NCBI GenBank assembly: GCA_030653975.1
Contig: JAURYH010000049.1
Coordinates: 1 to 34,052 of the forward strand
Direction of reading: 5' to 3'
Origin: Hydrogenophaga sp.
GTDB taxonomy: Bacteria > Pseudomonadota > Gammaproteobacteria > Burkholderiales > Burkholderiaceae_C
Length of the DNA: 34,052 nt
The position numbers and the translations under genes were made by a program. The notes below the pieces were generated by a model. That model was not told the origin of the DNA. It saw only the letters and a program-made list of their open reading frames with translations, and did not search any database. Position 1 is the stretch's first letter; the number at the start of each line of letters is the position of its first letter. This document shows, one piece after another, positions 7,700 to 15,720 of the stretch.

Positions 7700-8236
7700 T
7701 TGTCGTATTCATCCCGCGCGGTGTGGCTGGCTTCGCTGCTCACCCTGGGCGCCTGCAGTCCCACCTTCAACTGGCGCGAGCTGCGCCTGGACGGCGCGCC
7801 CTTGCTCGCCCTCATGCCCTGCAAACCCGAGAGCGCCACGCGCACGGTGCCTTTGGCTGGCGCGCCGGTCGAGCTGCACATGCACAGCTGCGAAACCAGT
7901 GGCCTGCGCTTTGCCGTGGCCTGGGCCGATGTGGGCAATGCCGCTCAGGTGCCGACCGCGCTGGCCGCCTGGCGCAGCGCCAGTCTGCAATCCATTCGAG
8001 CGGTGCCCACATCGGCCAACGATCCGGCCACCCGCTGGACCGTGAGCGTGGCCGGTGCACCGGCCGCTCTCGGCGTGAGCGCGCAAGGCCAGGATCCACA
8101 AGGCCAGCCGGTGCAGACGCGCGCCGTCTATTTCGCCCAGGGCACGCAGGTGTTTCAAGCCGCCGTGTACGGCGCCCAGCTGACCGACGAGGCGGTGGAG
8201 CCGTTCTTCGCCGGTTTGCGCCTGCCCGCCCCATGA
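7700..8236 (+). CDS. Putative lipoprotein of unknown function
   Basis: I do not recognise a family. The proposed product is 178 residues and begins (TTG)SYSSRAVWLASLLTLGAC, a short signal peptide ending in lipobox LGAC with lipidated Cys19. The TTG start at 7700 is supported by GGAGA at 7690-7694 and by the complete signal peptide it yields; no upstream ATG in this frame gives a better one. The mature part has two more cysteines (about 41 and 64), few charged residues and no membrane segment. The stop overlaps the MFS ATG (ATGA), so the two genes are translationally coupled and the lipoprotein may assist the transporter; that is inference. Confidence 0.75.
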   Translation: MSYSSRAVWLASLLTLGACSPTFNWRELRLDGAPLLALMPCKPESATRTVPLAGAPVELHMHSCETSGLRFAVAWADVGNAAQVPTALAAWRSASLQSIRAVPTSANDPATRWTVSVAGAPAALGVSAQGQDPQGQPVQTRAVYFAQGTQVFQAAVYGAQLTDEAVEPFFAGLRLPAP

Positions 8237-9498
8237 GCGTCCTGGCCAAGCCGGTGCCGGAGAACGAATGGCTGGCACCGCGCACGGCGGTGTGGGTCTT
8301 TCTCGCTTTTGCGCTGGCCTATTTTTTGTCGGCGCTGGTGCGCGCCGTCACCGCCACACTCTCGCCGGTGCTCAGCGCCGAACTCTCGCTGCAGGCGAGT
8401 GACCTGGGCCTGCTGGCCGGGGGTTACTTCTTTGGTTTTGCGCTGACGCAGCTGCCGCTGGGCACCTGGCTGGACCGCTATGGCCCGCGCCGCGTCATCC
8501 TGGCTTTCCTGTGTGTGGCGGTGCTGGGCTGTGTGGCCTTTGCGTCGGCCACCAGTTTCGCCGGACTGCTCGCGGCGCGTGTGCTGACCGGCATGGGGGT
8601 GAGCGCCTGCCTGATGGCGCCGCTCACCGGCTACCGGCGCTGGCTGCGCCCGGCCACGCAGATGCGCGCCAACTCCTGGATGCTCATGACCGGCTCGTTC
8701 GGCATGGTGGCGTCAACCTTGCCCGTGCAGTGGCTCATGCCGCTGCTGGGCTGGCGCGGCTTGTTCTGGTTGCTTGCCGGGCTGGTGGTGGTGTCCATGC
8801 TGGGCATCGCAGCGCTCGTGCCCGCCTGGCGCACCCACGGGTCGGCCGAGGCGTCCGCTGCCGGCCGGACCATCGGCTACGGCGAGATCTGGCGCCACCC
8901 GTATTTCCGCCAAATGCTGCCCATCGGGTTTGTCAACTACGGCGGCATGGTGGCGGTGCAAACCCTCTGGGCCGGACCCTGGATGGTGAAGGTGGCGGGC
9001 TACACGCCGCAACAGTCGGCGCTGGGCCTGTTTGGCATCAACCTGTGCATGCTCGCGGCGTTCTGGCTGTGGGGCGTGATCAACCCCCACCTCGCGCACC
9101 GCGGCCTGTTGCCCGAACGCCTGATCGCGTGGGGCCTGCCGTTCAGTTTCGTGGCACTGGGCGCCATCGTCTGGCTGGGCGCCGATGCGGGCTGGCAACT
9201 GTGGGCCTTGTTTTGTGTGGGCAGCACCTTTGTGGCCTTGTCACAGCCAGCGGTGGCCCAGGCCTTGCCGCCCCAGGCGGCCGGACGGGCGCTCTCGGCC
9301 TTCAATCTGGTGATATTTGCCGGGATTTTTGTGGTCCAGTGGTCGATCGGCCTGGTGGTGGACGCCTTCGACACGCTGGACTGGAGCACCGAATCCAGCT
9401 TCCGGGGTGCCGTGGCCGTGTTCGGGCTGTGCTGTTTGTCAGCGTATGGGGTTTTTTTGCGCGGCTACCGGCGGCATGCGGTTTCGTCGCGGGACTAA
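8233..9498 (+). CDS. MFS transporter
   Basis: A 421-residue membrane protein with about twelve hydrophobic segments. The loop between helices 2 and 3 carries GTWLDRYGPRRVIL, the MFS motif A (G-x-x-x-D-R-x-G-x-R-R). RVLTGMGVSACLMAPLTGYRRW resembles the helix 4-5 region of sugar-phosphate or nitrate-type MFS proteins. The substrate is not predictable. The ATG overlaps the stop of the upstream lipoprotein gene by 4 nt and is the natural family start. The frame is open far upstream, antisense to the CoA-transferase, but that part is not protein-like. The EIIA gene begins 9 nt downstream, so transcription may continue into the pts genes. Confidence 0.92.
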   Translation: MSVLAKPVPENEWLAPRTAVWVFLAFALAYFLSALVRAVTATLSPVLSAELSLQASDLGLLAGGYFFGFALTQLPLGTWLDRYGPRRVILAFLCVAVLGCVAFASATSFAGLLAARVLTGMGVSACLMAPLTGYRRWLRPATQMRANSWMLMTGSFGMVASTLPVQWLMPLLGWRGLFWLLAGLVVVSMLGIAALVPAWRTHGSAEASAAGRTIGYGEIWRHPYFRQMLPIGFVNYGGMVAVQTLWAGPWMVKVAGYTPQQSALGLFGINLCMLAAFWLWGVINPHLAHRGLLPERLIAWGLPFSFVALGAIVWLGADAGWQLWALFCVGSTFVALSQPAVAQALPPQAAGRALSAFNLVIFAGIFVVQWSIGLVVDAFDTLDWSTESSFRGAVAVFGLCCLSAYGVFLRGYRRHAVSSRD

Positions 9499-9507
9499 AC
9501 TGCACCC

Positions 9508-9954
9508 ATGAACGGCATCCTCATCATTGCGCACGCCCCGCTGGCTTCGGCCCTGCGCCAGTGTGTGCTGCATGTGTTTCCCGACAGCGCGGATGCGGTG
9601 TCGGCGCTGGATGTCCAGCCCAACGTACCGCCCGAAGAATCGCTGGCGCAGGCGCGTGCGTTGTTGCGCCAGCTCGACAAGCCCAATACCCTGGTCGTGA
9701 CCGACGTGTTTGGTGCCACACCCTGCAACGTGGCCCAGAAGCTGGTCGACGGCGTGCGCTCCAAGCTGATCGCCGGTGTCAACCTGCCGATGCTGCTGCG
9801 CACCGTGTCCTACCGCCACGAGTCGCTTGATGCCCTGGTCGCGCGCGCCATGATCGGCGCCACGCAAGGGGTCATCCAGGTGGCGGTCACCGCACCCCAG
9901 AACCAGGCCCGAAGAGCCACCCATGATCAAGACCACCGTGACCATCAGCACTAA
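9508..9954 (+). CDS. PTS system EIIA, mannose-family
   Basis: This 148-residue cytoplasmic protein carries the phosphotransferase EIIA-Man fold. It begins MNGILIIAHAPLASALRQCV, with the phosphorylatable His9. TLVVTDVFGATPCNVAQ and AGVNLPMLLRTVSYR are family signatures (the loop after strand 3 and the NLPML strand). It would receive phosphate from HPr. There is no EIIB or EIIC gene here, as in other betaproteobacteria where this set is thought to act in regulation rather than sugar uptake. The last ten codons overlap ptsH by 32 nt in a different frame and encode a His/Asp-rich tail (THDQDHRDHQH). Confidence 0.93.
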   Translation: MNGILIIAHAPLASALRQCVLHVFPDSADAVSALDVQPNVPPEESLAQARALLRQLDKPNTLVVTDVFGATPCNVAQKLVDGVRSKLIAGVNLPMLLRTVSYRHESLDALVARAMIGATQGVIQVAVTAPQNQARRATHDQDHRDHQH

Positions 9955-10192
9955 GCTCGGACTGCACGCACGCGCGTCGGCCAAACTCACCAAAATCGCC
10001 GGCAGCCACAGCTGCGACGTCTGGATGTCGCGCGGCGACCGTCGCATCAACGCCAAGAGCATCATGGGCGTCATGATGCTGGCCGCCGGGATGGGCAGCA
10101 CGGTCGAGATCGAGACCAGCGGCGCGGACGAGCAGGCTGCGATGGACGCCATCGTCGCCCTGATCAACGACAGGTTCGGCGAGGGAGAATGA
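9923..10192 (+). CDS. ptsH: Phosphocarrier protein HPr
   Basis: An 89-residue HPr. The active site GLHARAS places phosphorylatable His15 exactly where expected. The regulatory-serine region INAKSIMGVMMLAAGMG puts Ser46 at the canonical position, so control by an HPr kinase is possible. Enzyme I phosphorylates His15, and HPr then passes the phosphate to EIIA proteins. The ATG at 9923 lies inside the upstream EIIA gene (32-nt overlap), which implies coupled translation; its own ribosome binding site is poor. A GC-rich extragenic repeat fills the 118-nt gap to ptsI. Confidence 0.96.
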   Translation: MIKTTVTISTKLGLHARASAKLTKIAGSHSCDVWMSRGDRRINAKSIMGVMMLAAGMGSTVEIETSGADEQAAMDAIVALINDRFGEGE

Positions 10193-10196
10193 TGAC

Positions 10197-10276
10197 GCCC
10201 CCACACTCCGCCGCTGCGCGGGTCGTTGCCCCCCGAGGGGGCTGTTTCGCCTTGGGGCGGCCCGGCGGCGAAACGG
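10197..10276. repeat. GC-rich extragenic palindromic repeat, copy 1 (ptsH-ptsI gap)
   Basis: The sequence contains CCGCCGCTGCGCGGGTCG, then the stem GCCCCC-CGA-GGGGGC (10228-10242), then CTTGGGGCGGCCCGGCGG. Related sequences recur near 28618 and 29698. A second perfect stem here pairs GTTTCGCC (10244-10251) with GGCGAAAC (10267-10274). I recall such elements as frequent between genes in Comamonadaceae genomes. Confidence 0.75.
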
Positions 10277-10310
10277 CCATTGACCTCGAGAGTTTCCGCC
10301 CGAGGTCAGC

Positions 10311-12083
10311 ATGAGTTTCACCGTCCACGGCCTGGCAGTCTCCCGGGGCATTGCCATCGGGCGGGCCGTCATCGTGGCTTCCAGCCGCGTGGATGTGGCG
10401 CACTATTTCGTCAAGACCGATCAGGTCGAAACCGAGATTGAACGCTTGCGCTCGGCGCGCAAGGCGGTGGTCGAAGAGATCGGCCGCGTGCAGCACAGCC
10501 TGGGCGAACTGGGTTCCAACGACGCCCACCCGGAACTCAGCGCCCTGCTCGATGTGCACCTCATGCTGCTGCAGGACGAGCAGCTCACCAACGGCGTCAA
10601 ACACTGGATCGTGGACCGCCACTACAACGCCGAATGGGCATTGACCACCCAGCTGGAGGTGATCGCGCGCCAGTTCGACGAAATGGAAGACCCCTATCTG
10701 CGCGAGCGCAAGGCCGATCTGGAGCAGGTGGTCGAGCGCATGTTGCGCTTCATGCGCGGCGTGGCCTCGCCCGTGGCAGCGCCACGGCCCGCTGCCCCGG
10801 ACGGCAAGAGCGACGCCCTGTTCGACCCCTCGGTCGAAGTGCCGCTGGTGCTGATCGCGCACGACCTCTCGCCGGCCGACATGCTGCAGTTCAAGCAGAG
10901 CGTGTTTGCGGGCTTCGTGACGGACGTGGGCGGCAAGACCAGCCACACCGCCATCGTCGCGCGCAGCATGGACATCCCGGCCGTGGTGGGTGCGCGCTCG
11001 GCCAGCCACCTGATCAACCAGGACGACTGGGTCATCATCGATGGCGACGCCGGCGTCGTGGTGGTCGATCCGTCAGCGATTCTGCTGGCCGAGTACGGCT
11101 TCAAGCAACGCCAGGGCGAGGTCGAGCGCGAGCGCCTCTCGCGATTGAAGAACACCCCGGCCATCACCCTCGACGGGCAGAAGATCGAGTTGCTGGCCAA
11201 CATCGAACAACCCGAAGACGCGGTCAGCGCGCTCAAGGCCGGCGCCGTGGGTGTGGGCTTGTTCCGAACCGAGTTCCTGTTCATGGGCCGCAACGGCAAG
11301 CTGCCCGACGAGGAAGAGCAGTACCAGGCCTACCGCCGTGCGGTCGAGGGCATGCAGGGCTTGCCCGTCACCATCCGGACGGTGGACGTGGGCGCAGACA
11401 AACCCCTGGACCGAACACCCGTGCGAGCGGGCGAAGACCATCTGAACCCGGCGCTGGGCTTGCGCGCCATCCGCTGGAGTCTGGCCGAGCCGACCATGTT
11501 TCTTTCGCAGTTGCGGGCCATCCTGCGCGCTGCGGCGCACGGCGCGATCAACCTGCTCATTCCGATGCTGGCGCACGCGAGCGAGATCCGCCAGACGCTG
11601 GCGCTGGTGGACCGCGCCCGCGAGCAACTCGACGCGCGCGGCCAGGCCTGTGGTCCGGTGCGCCTGGGCGCGATGATCGAGGTCCCCGCTGCGGCGCTCA
11701 CCATCCCGCTGTTTCTGCGGTACTTCGATTTTCTGTCCATCGGCACCAACGACCTGATCCAGTACACGCTGGCCATCGACCGCGCCGACGAAGCCGTTTC
11801 GCACCTGTACGACCCGGTGCATCCGGCCGTGCTGCAACTGCTGGCCAGCACCATCGCGCAGTGCCGCGCCCAGGGCAAGGGCGTGAGCGTGTGCGGCGAA
11901 ATGGCGGGCGACGTGGCCATGACGCGCTTGTTGCTCGGCCTGGGTCTGCGCAGTTTCTCCATGCACCCGTCGCAGATCCTCGCGGTCAAGCAACAAATCC
12001 TGCGCTGCGACACGGTCAAGCTTGCGACCTGGGCGCAGAGCGTGCTTGTGGCCGAGGACCCGGCGGCGCTGATGGCGGACTGA
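10311..12083 (+). CDS. ptsI: PTS enzyme I (phosphoenolpyruvate-protein phosphotransferase)
   Basis: A 590-residue protein (575 in E. coli). It catalyses transfer of phosphate from phosphoenolpyruvate to HPr. The N-terminal domain carries the phosphorylated histidine in GGKTSHTAIVARSMDIPAVVG (His212). The C-terminal PEP-binding barrel shows GVGLFRTEFLFMGR, MIEVPAAALTIPLFLRYFDFLSIGTNDLIQYT and the VCGEMAGD loop with the catalytic cysteine. The start at 10311 gives MSFTVHGLAVSRGIAIGRA, the usual N-terminus. Together with the upstream EIIA and HPr it forms a complete phosphorelay without a permease. A VOC gene follows 24 nt downstream. Confidence 0.97.
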   Translation: MSFTVHGLAVSRGIAIGRAVIVASSRVDVAHYFVKTDQVETEIERLRSARKAVVEEIGRVQHSLGELGSNDAHPELSALLDVHLMLLQDEQLTNGVKHWIVDRHYNAEWALTTQLEVIARQFDEMEDPYLRERKADLEQVVERMLRFMRGVASPVAAPRPAAPDGKSDALFDPSVEVPLVLIAHDLSPADMLQFKQSVFAGFVTDVGGKTSHTAIVARSMDIPAVVGARSASHLINQDDWVIIDGDAGVVVVDPSAILLAEYGFKQRQGEVERERLSRLKNTPAITLDGQKIELLANIEQPEDAVSALKAGAVGVGLFRTEFLFMGRNGKLPDEEEQYQAYRRAVEGMQGLPVTIRTVDVGADKPLDRTPVRAGEDHLNPALGLRAIRWSLAEPTMFLSQLRAILRAAAHGAINLLIPMLAHASEIRQTLALVDRAREQLDARGQACGPVRLGAMIEVPAAALTIPLFLRYFDFLSIGTNDLIQYTLAIDRADEAVSHLYDPVHPAVLQLLASTIAQCRAQGKGVSVCGEMAGDVAMTRLLLGLGLRSFSMHPSQILAVKQQILRCDTVKLATWAQSVLVAEDPAALMAD

Positions 12084-12107
12084 AGCTGGCCGGATCGGGA
12101 GAGTCCT

Positions 12108-12512
12108 GTGCTGAGGCGCATCCACCACGCCGCGATCATCTGCTCGGACGTCGATCGGTCCCGGCGGTTTTATGCCGGGGTACTGGGTCTGCCGGTGATC
12201 GGTGAACACTTCCGCGAGGCGCGCCAGAGCTGGAAACTGGACCTGGCCTTGCCCGACGGTTCACAGATCGAACTGTTTTCATTCCCGGGTGCGCCACCCC
12301 GGCCTTCTTATCCGGAGGCGCAGGGCTTGCGTCACCTGGCCTTTGAAGTGCTCGACGTTGAGGCTACCAAGCGCGCGCTGGAGGCGCAAGGCGTGGAAGT
12401 CGAGCCCGTGCGGGTGGATGAATACACGGGGCGGCGGTTCGCCTTTTTCGCCGATCCCGACGGCTTGCCCCTGGAGCTGTACGAGGCAGCGCCGCCGAAT
12501 CAGGTCGATTGA
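12108..12512 (+). CDS. VOC-family (glyoxalase I-like) protein
   Basis: A 134-residue, two-module vicinal-oxygen-chelate protein beginning MLRRIHHAAIICSDVDRSRRFY. Likely metal ligands are His7, Glu55 (SQIELFSF), His76 (GLRHLAFEV) and Glu123 (PDGLPLELYE), the four positions used in the YaeR/glyoxalase group. The length and motifs fit the YaeR-like subfamily, whose reaction is not established; a lactoylglutathione lyase label would be too specific. The start is GTG at 12108, preceded by GGGAGAG at 12097-12103. The gene may be cotranscribed with ptsI and ends at a convergent hairpin. Confidence 0.87.
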   Translation: MLRRIHHAAIICSDVDRSRRFYAGVLGLPVIGEHFREARQSWKLDLALPDGSQIELFSFPGAPPRPSYPEAQGLRHLAFEVLDVEATKRALEAQGVEVEPVRVDEYTGRRFAFFADPDGLPLELYEAAPPNQVD

Positions 12513-12570
12513 CGCGCACCTCACCCGTGGCTTGATCCGTGCTGAGGCGCGTGAGGTGGGAGGTGCGCGT
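12512..12570. terminator. Convergent hairpin between VOC and EamA genes
   Basis: ACGCGCACCTC (12512-12522) pairs perfectly with GAGGTGCGCGT (12560-12570), an 11-bp stem enclosing 37 nt that contains smaller stems. It lies between two convergent stop codons, so a shared bidirectional terminator is likely. No long T-run is present. Confidence 0.6.
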
Positions 12571-12571
12571 T

Positions 12572-13408
12572 TCAGCGGATCCGCGTCGCCATCACCGCGG
12601 CGCCGATGATCATCACCGCGGCCAGGACCACGGAAGCGCTCGGGTCCTCCCCGCGCACCCAGAGCAGCGTGAGGGTGGAGAGCAGAGGCGTGAGGAAGCT
12701 CAACACGCCGATCTGCCGCGCATCCCCGCGCTTGAGCGCCGCGTCCCACAGGAAGAACGCGCCACCCAGCGGCCCCAGGCCAAGCAGGGCGATCAGGCCC
12801 CAGTCGCGTGCTGACAGCGCGGTGGCGGGTTCCAGCCAGGCGTGGCACAGCAGCGAGAGCAGCCCCGAGGCCAGCGCAAAGCTGCCGATGGCCGCGGTGG
12901 GGAATGCCCGCACGCGTTTCGTCAGCAGCGAATAGCTGGCCCAGATGAAGGCCGAAGCGAGCGCCGGGATGTAGCCCCAGGCCCAGACCGTTTCACCGGT
13001 GCCACCGCGTCCGAGTATGGCCAGCACCGCGCCGGCAAAGCCGATCAGCGCCGCCAGCACGTGGCGCGCGGTGAGCGAGACGCCCGGCAGGAACAGCGGC
13101 GCCATGACCACGATGCCCAGCGGCCAGAGGTAGTTCACCAGATTGGCCTGCACCGGTGGCGCGTGGCGCAACGCGATGAACAGCAGGAAGTGGAAACCGA
13201 ACAGGCCGTACACACCGAGCGCCAACGTGGCGCCGGGCACCCGCCACTGCCGCCAGTCGAAGCGCGACAGTGGCAAGGCGATCAGGCTGCCGACCAGCAG
13301 CGCCAACCCGGTGAGCAGGAAGGGGGGCACGTGGGACAGGGCCACGCCCAGCGCCGCCAGCGAGGCCCACAGCGCCATGGCGCCAAGCGCCAGCAGGTTG
13401 GCCGTCAT
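12572..13408 (-). CDS. EamA-family (DMT) exporter
   Basis: About 278 residues with ten hydrophobic segments arranged as two five-helix EamA repeats. The first runs from NLLALGAMALWASLAALGVAL, and the second starts near WAWGYIPALASAFIWASYSLLTKRV. The loop ALRHAPPVQANLVNYLWPLGIVVMAPLFL is typical of the YddG/RhaT-like drug/metabolite transporter superfamily. Some relatives export aromatic amino acids, but the substrate here is unknown. The start ATG at 13408 has AAGG at a good distance; an in-frame GTG six nt further upstream is the alternative. It is divergent from the AhpD-like gene. Confidence 0.9.
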   Translation of the reverse strand: MTANLLALGAMALWASLAALGVALSHVPPFLLTGLALLVGSLIALPLSRFDWRQWRVPGATLALGVYGLFGFHFLLFIALRHAPPVQANLVNYLWPLGIVVMAPLFLPGVSLTARHVLAALIGFAGAVLAILGRGGTGETVWAWGYIPALASAFIWASYSLLTKRVRAFPTAAIGSFALASGLLSLLCHAWLEPATALSARDWGLIALLGLGPLGGAFFLWDAALKRGDARQIGVLSFLTPLLSTLTLLWVRGEDPSASVVLAAVMIIGAAVMATRIR

Positions 13409-13511
13409 GTGCACACCTTGGCGTGGGCGAGCGGGTTTTGATCAATGACAAGGCGCAATGGCCAGTTCATGGTGAATACTCCACTGGGTATCAATTTTCA
13501 AAGGATATTTC

Positions 13512-13862
13512 TTGAGCACGTTCAATCACAGCGACCTGATGCGCGACATCAACGAGAGCCTGGCGCCGTTTCGCAAAGCCCAACCCAACGCCATGGCCGG
13601 CTTCGGCCAGTTGGCGAAGGCCGCCATCACCGATGGCGAACTCAGCGCCAAACACAAGGAACTGATTGCGTTGTCGATCGCGGTCACGCAACGTTGTTCG
13701 GGTTGTATCGGGTTCCACGTCAAAGCGCTGGTCCAGCTCGGCTGCACCCGGCCCGAACTGGAGGAAATGCTGGCGGTCTGCGTCTACATGGGGGGCGGAC
13801 CCGCGCTGATGTACGCCGCGGAAGTGATCGCGGCGTGGGAAAAGCTCAGCGTGAAGGCCTGA
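13512..13862 (+). CDS. Carboxymuconolactone decarboxylase/AhpD-like protein
   Basis: A 116-residue, all-helical protein of the CMD family. The segment HKELIALSIAVTQRCSGCIGFHVKALVQLG holds the AhpD-type active site: Glu50, the CxxC pair Cys62/Cys65 and His69. This predicts a thiol-disulfide or alkylhydroperoxidase activity rather than true decarboxylation. The start is TTG at 13512, supported by AAAGGA at about 13499-13504 and by the family N-terminus. Met10 is the next possible start. It is divergent from the EamA exporter across a 103-nt gap. The convergent neighbour is an AraC regulator. Confidence 0.88.
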   Translation: MSTFNHSDLMRDINESLAPFRKAQPNAMAGFGQLAKAAITDGELSAKHKELIALSIAVTQRCSGCIGFHVKALVQLGCTRPELEEMLAVCVYMGGGPALMYAAEVIAAWEKLSVKA

Positions 13863-13864
13863 GA

Positions 13865-13890
13865 ACCCGAGCGCATGGGCGTGCGCGGGT
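13865..13890 (+). terminator. Weak hairpin after the AhpD-like gene
   Basis: ACCCGAGCGC (13865-13874) can pair with GTGCGCGGGT (13881-13890) around a 6-nt loop, with one mismatch and one G-U pair. No T-run follows. Confidence 0.35.
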
Positions 13891-13953
13891 GGGCTGATCG
13901 CAGGGCGTGGACACATGGCTTCAGCATAGCGGCGGCACCGTCGCCAGCCGCGG

Positions 13954-13972
13954 GTGGATCGTCGCGATCCAC
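13954..13972. terminator. Perfect 8-bp hairpin downstream of the AraC gene
   Basis: GTGGATCG (13954-13961), TCG loop, CGATCCAC (13965-13972). On the minus strand it starts 12 nt after the AraC stop codon and could end the dat-lip-araC transcript. It lacks a T-run. Confidence 0.45.
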
Positions 13973-13984
13973 GGGTCTTGCGCT

Positions 13985-14668
13985 TCAGTGGCCCGCTTGC
14001 TTGCGCAGGGCGGCGGTGAGTGCCGACGGCGAGCGGTAGCCCGTGCGCCGGGCCACCTCGGCCACCGGCAGGCCCTGGCTTCTGAAGCGGCGTGCTTCGG
14101 CCAGCCGCAGCTCGCGCAGCCATGCCATGGGGCTTTGCCCCAGGTCTTCGCGGCAACGGGCGGTGAACTGCGCGGCGCTCAGGTGCACGCGCGACGCCAG
14201 GTCGCCCACCTGCAGGGCTTCATGACCGTGCGCCTGTGCCCAGGTGGTCAACGCGGCCCAGTCGATGGCGCGCCGTGCGCTCCGCACCGTGGCGGGGGGT
14301 GTCCAGGCTTCCAGGAGCAGGGCCGGGCCCAGCAGCCGGGCGCGGGGCAGGGCACCGTCGCAGGCCGCGGCCAGGTAGCTGGCCAGGGGTGCCAGCGCCC
14401 GGGGCTTGGGGTTGTCGTGGGCGTGTTGCCAGCGCGCATCGCGGGAGTCCAGCACCAGGCAGCGTGCCGACCCGCTGGCTTCGAAGTCGTGGCGGTCCCC
14501 CGGATCGATCACGACGCCGTCACCGGCGGCGATGCGCCGGCCGCGGCCATTCACTTCCAGTTCCAGCAGACCGTCCAGTCCGAGCAGGATCTGGAAGTGG
14601 TCGTGCGCGTGGCTGCCATGCGAGTCGCCACAGCACCGGACCGACAGGGCATCGGCCGGGAGGCGCAT
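13985..14668 (-). CDS. AraC-family transcriptional regulator
   Basis: A 227-residue protein with an N-terminal cupin-like sensor domain (HAHDHFQILLGLDGLLELEVNGRGRRIAAGDGVVIDPGDRHDF, about residues 20-65). The C-terminal AraC DNA-binding region has two helix-turn-helix units: VGDLASRVHLSAAQFTARCRED, and PVAEVARRTGYRSPSALTAALRKQAG. The ligand is unknown. Its ATG is 2 nt after the lipA stop on the same strand, so it is probably the last gene of the aminotransferase-lipoate operon. Whether it regulates that operon or the neighbouring exporter and AhpD-like genes cannot be told. Confidence 0.9.
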   Translation of the reverse strand: MRLPADALSVRCCGDSHGSHAHDHFQILLGLDGLLELEVNGRGRRIAAGDGVVIDPGDRHDFEASGSARCLVLDSRDARWQHAHDNPKPRALAPLASYLAAACDGALPRARLLGPALLLEAWTPPATVRSARRAIDWAALTTWAQAHGHEALQVGDLASRVHLSAAQFTARCREDLGQSPMAWLRELRLAEARRFRSQGLPVAEVARRTGYRSPSALTAALRKQAGH

Positions 14669-14670
14669 GG

Positions 14671-15693
14671 TCAGCCTTTGGTGGCGCTCGCGTTGAGCAC
14701 GCCGTGCGCCTGCTGGTCGGCGTGGTACGAACTGCGCACCATGGCGCCCACGGCGGCGTGGGTGAAGCCCATCTTGTAGGCCTCGGCCTCGAACATCTTG
14801 AAGGTGTCCGGGTGCACGTAACGGCGCACCGGCAGGTGGTGGCCGCTGGGGGCCAGGTACTGGCCGATGGTCAGCATCTCGATGTTGTGCGCACGCATGT
14901 CGCGCATGACGTCGAGGATCTCTTCGTCGGTCTCACCCAGGCCGACCATCAGGCCGCTCTTGGTGGGCACGTGCGGGAACAGGGCCTTGAACTTCTTGAG
15001 CAGGTTCAGGCTGAACTGGTAATCAGAACCCGGGCGCGCTTCCTTGTACAGGCGCGGCGCGGTTTCCAGATTGTGGTTCATCACGTCGGGCGGCGCGGCC
15101 TTCAGGATCTCCAGCGCGCGGTCGTCGCGACCGCGGAAGTCGGGCACCAGCACCTCGATCTGCGTTTGCGGTGACAGCTCGCGGGTCTTTTCGATGCAGG
15201 CCACGAAATGGCCGGCGCCGCCATCGCGCAGGTCGTCGCGGTCGACGCTGGTGATCACCACGTATTTCAGCTTGAGCTGGGCAATCGTCCTGGCCAGGTT
15301 TTCCGGTTCGTTCACGTCCAGCGGGTCCGGGCGGCCGTGGCCGACGTCACAGAACGGGCAGCGGCGCGTGCACTTGTCGCCCATGATCATGAAGGTGGCC
15401 GTGCCCTTGCCGAAGCATTCGCCGATGTTGGGGCAACTGGCTTCTTCGCACACCGTCACCAGCTTGTTGGCACGCAGCACGTCCTTGATTTCATAGAAGC
15501 GTGTGGTCGGCGAGCCGGCCTTGACACGGATCCAGTCGGGTTTCTTCAGCACCTCTGCCGGCACGATCTTGATCGGGATGCGAGAGGTCTTGGCCTGGCT
15601 CTTCTGCTTGGCGCTGGCGTTGTAGCCGGCGGTGGTCTGGGTTTCGCGGACGGTGTTCGTGTCGGTGGCCGTGAGGGTATCGGGGCGGGTCAT
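14671..15693 (-). CDS. lipA: Lipoyl synthase
   Basis: A 340-residue radical SAM enzyme that inserts two sulfurs into octanoyl groups on lipoyl domains. The auxiliary cluster cysteines are Cys82, Cys87 and Cys93 ([12 protein letters not shown]). The radical SAM cluster is CTRRCPFC at Cys108, Cys112 and Cys115. The C-terminal RSSYHAD contains the serine that ligates the auxiliary cluster. The N-terminal 35 residues are a polar, low-complexity extension. It follows lipB by 27 nt on the minus strand and ends 2 nt before the AraC gene. Confidence 0.98.
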   Translation of the reverse strand: MTRPDTLTATDTNTVRETQTTAGYNASAKQKSQAKTSRIPIKIVPAEVLKKPDWIRVKAGSPTTRFYEIKDVLRANKLVTVCEEASCPNIGECFGKGTATFMIMGDKCTRRCPFCDVGHGRPDPLDVNEPENLARTIAQLKLKYVVITSVDRDDLRDGGAGHFVACIEKTRELSPQTQIEVLVPDFRGRDDRALEILKAAPPDVMNHNLETAPRLYKEARPGSDYQFSLNLLKKFKALFPHVPTKSGLMVGLGETDEEILDVMRDMRAHNIEMLTIGQYLAPSGHHLPVRRYVHPDTFKMFEAEAYKMGFTHAAVGAMVRSSYHADQQAHGVLNASATKG

Positions 15694-15720
15694 GGCGGAG
15701 GCGCGGTGGCGCGTTGGGGT

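Noticed and set aside
6178..8232. Very long plus-strand open frame in front of the MFS gene, antisense to the CoA-transferase
   Set aside because: It is the shadow of the minus-strand gene in high-GC DNA; the translated part is His/Arg/Gly-rich and has no family signature. The real MFS protein starts at 8233.
13438..13445. TTGATCAA near the EamA/AhpD divergent region as an FNR site
   Set aside because: The half-sites lack the 4-nt spacer required by the FNR consensus; the same motif at 27943-27950 lies inside lemA.
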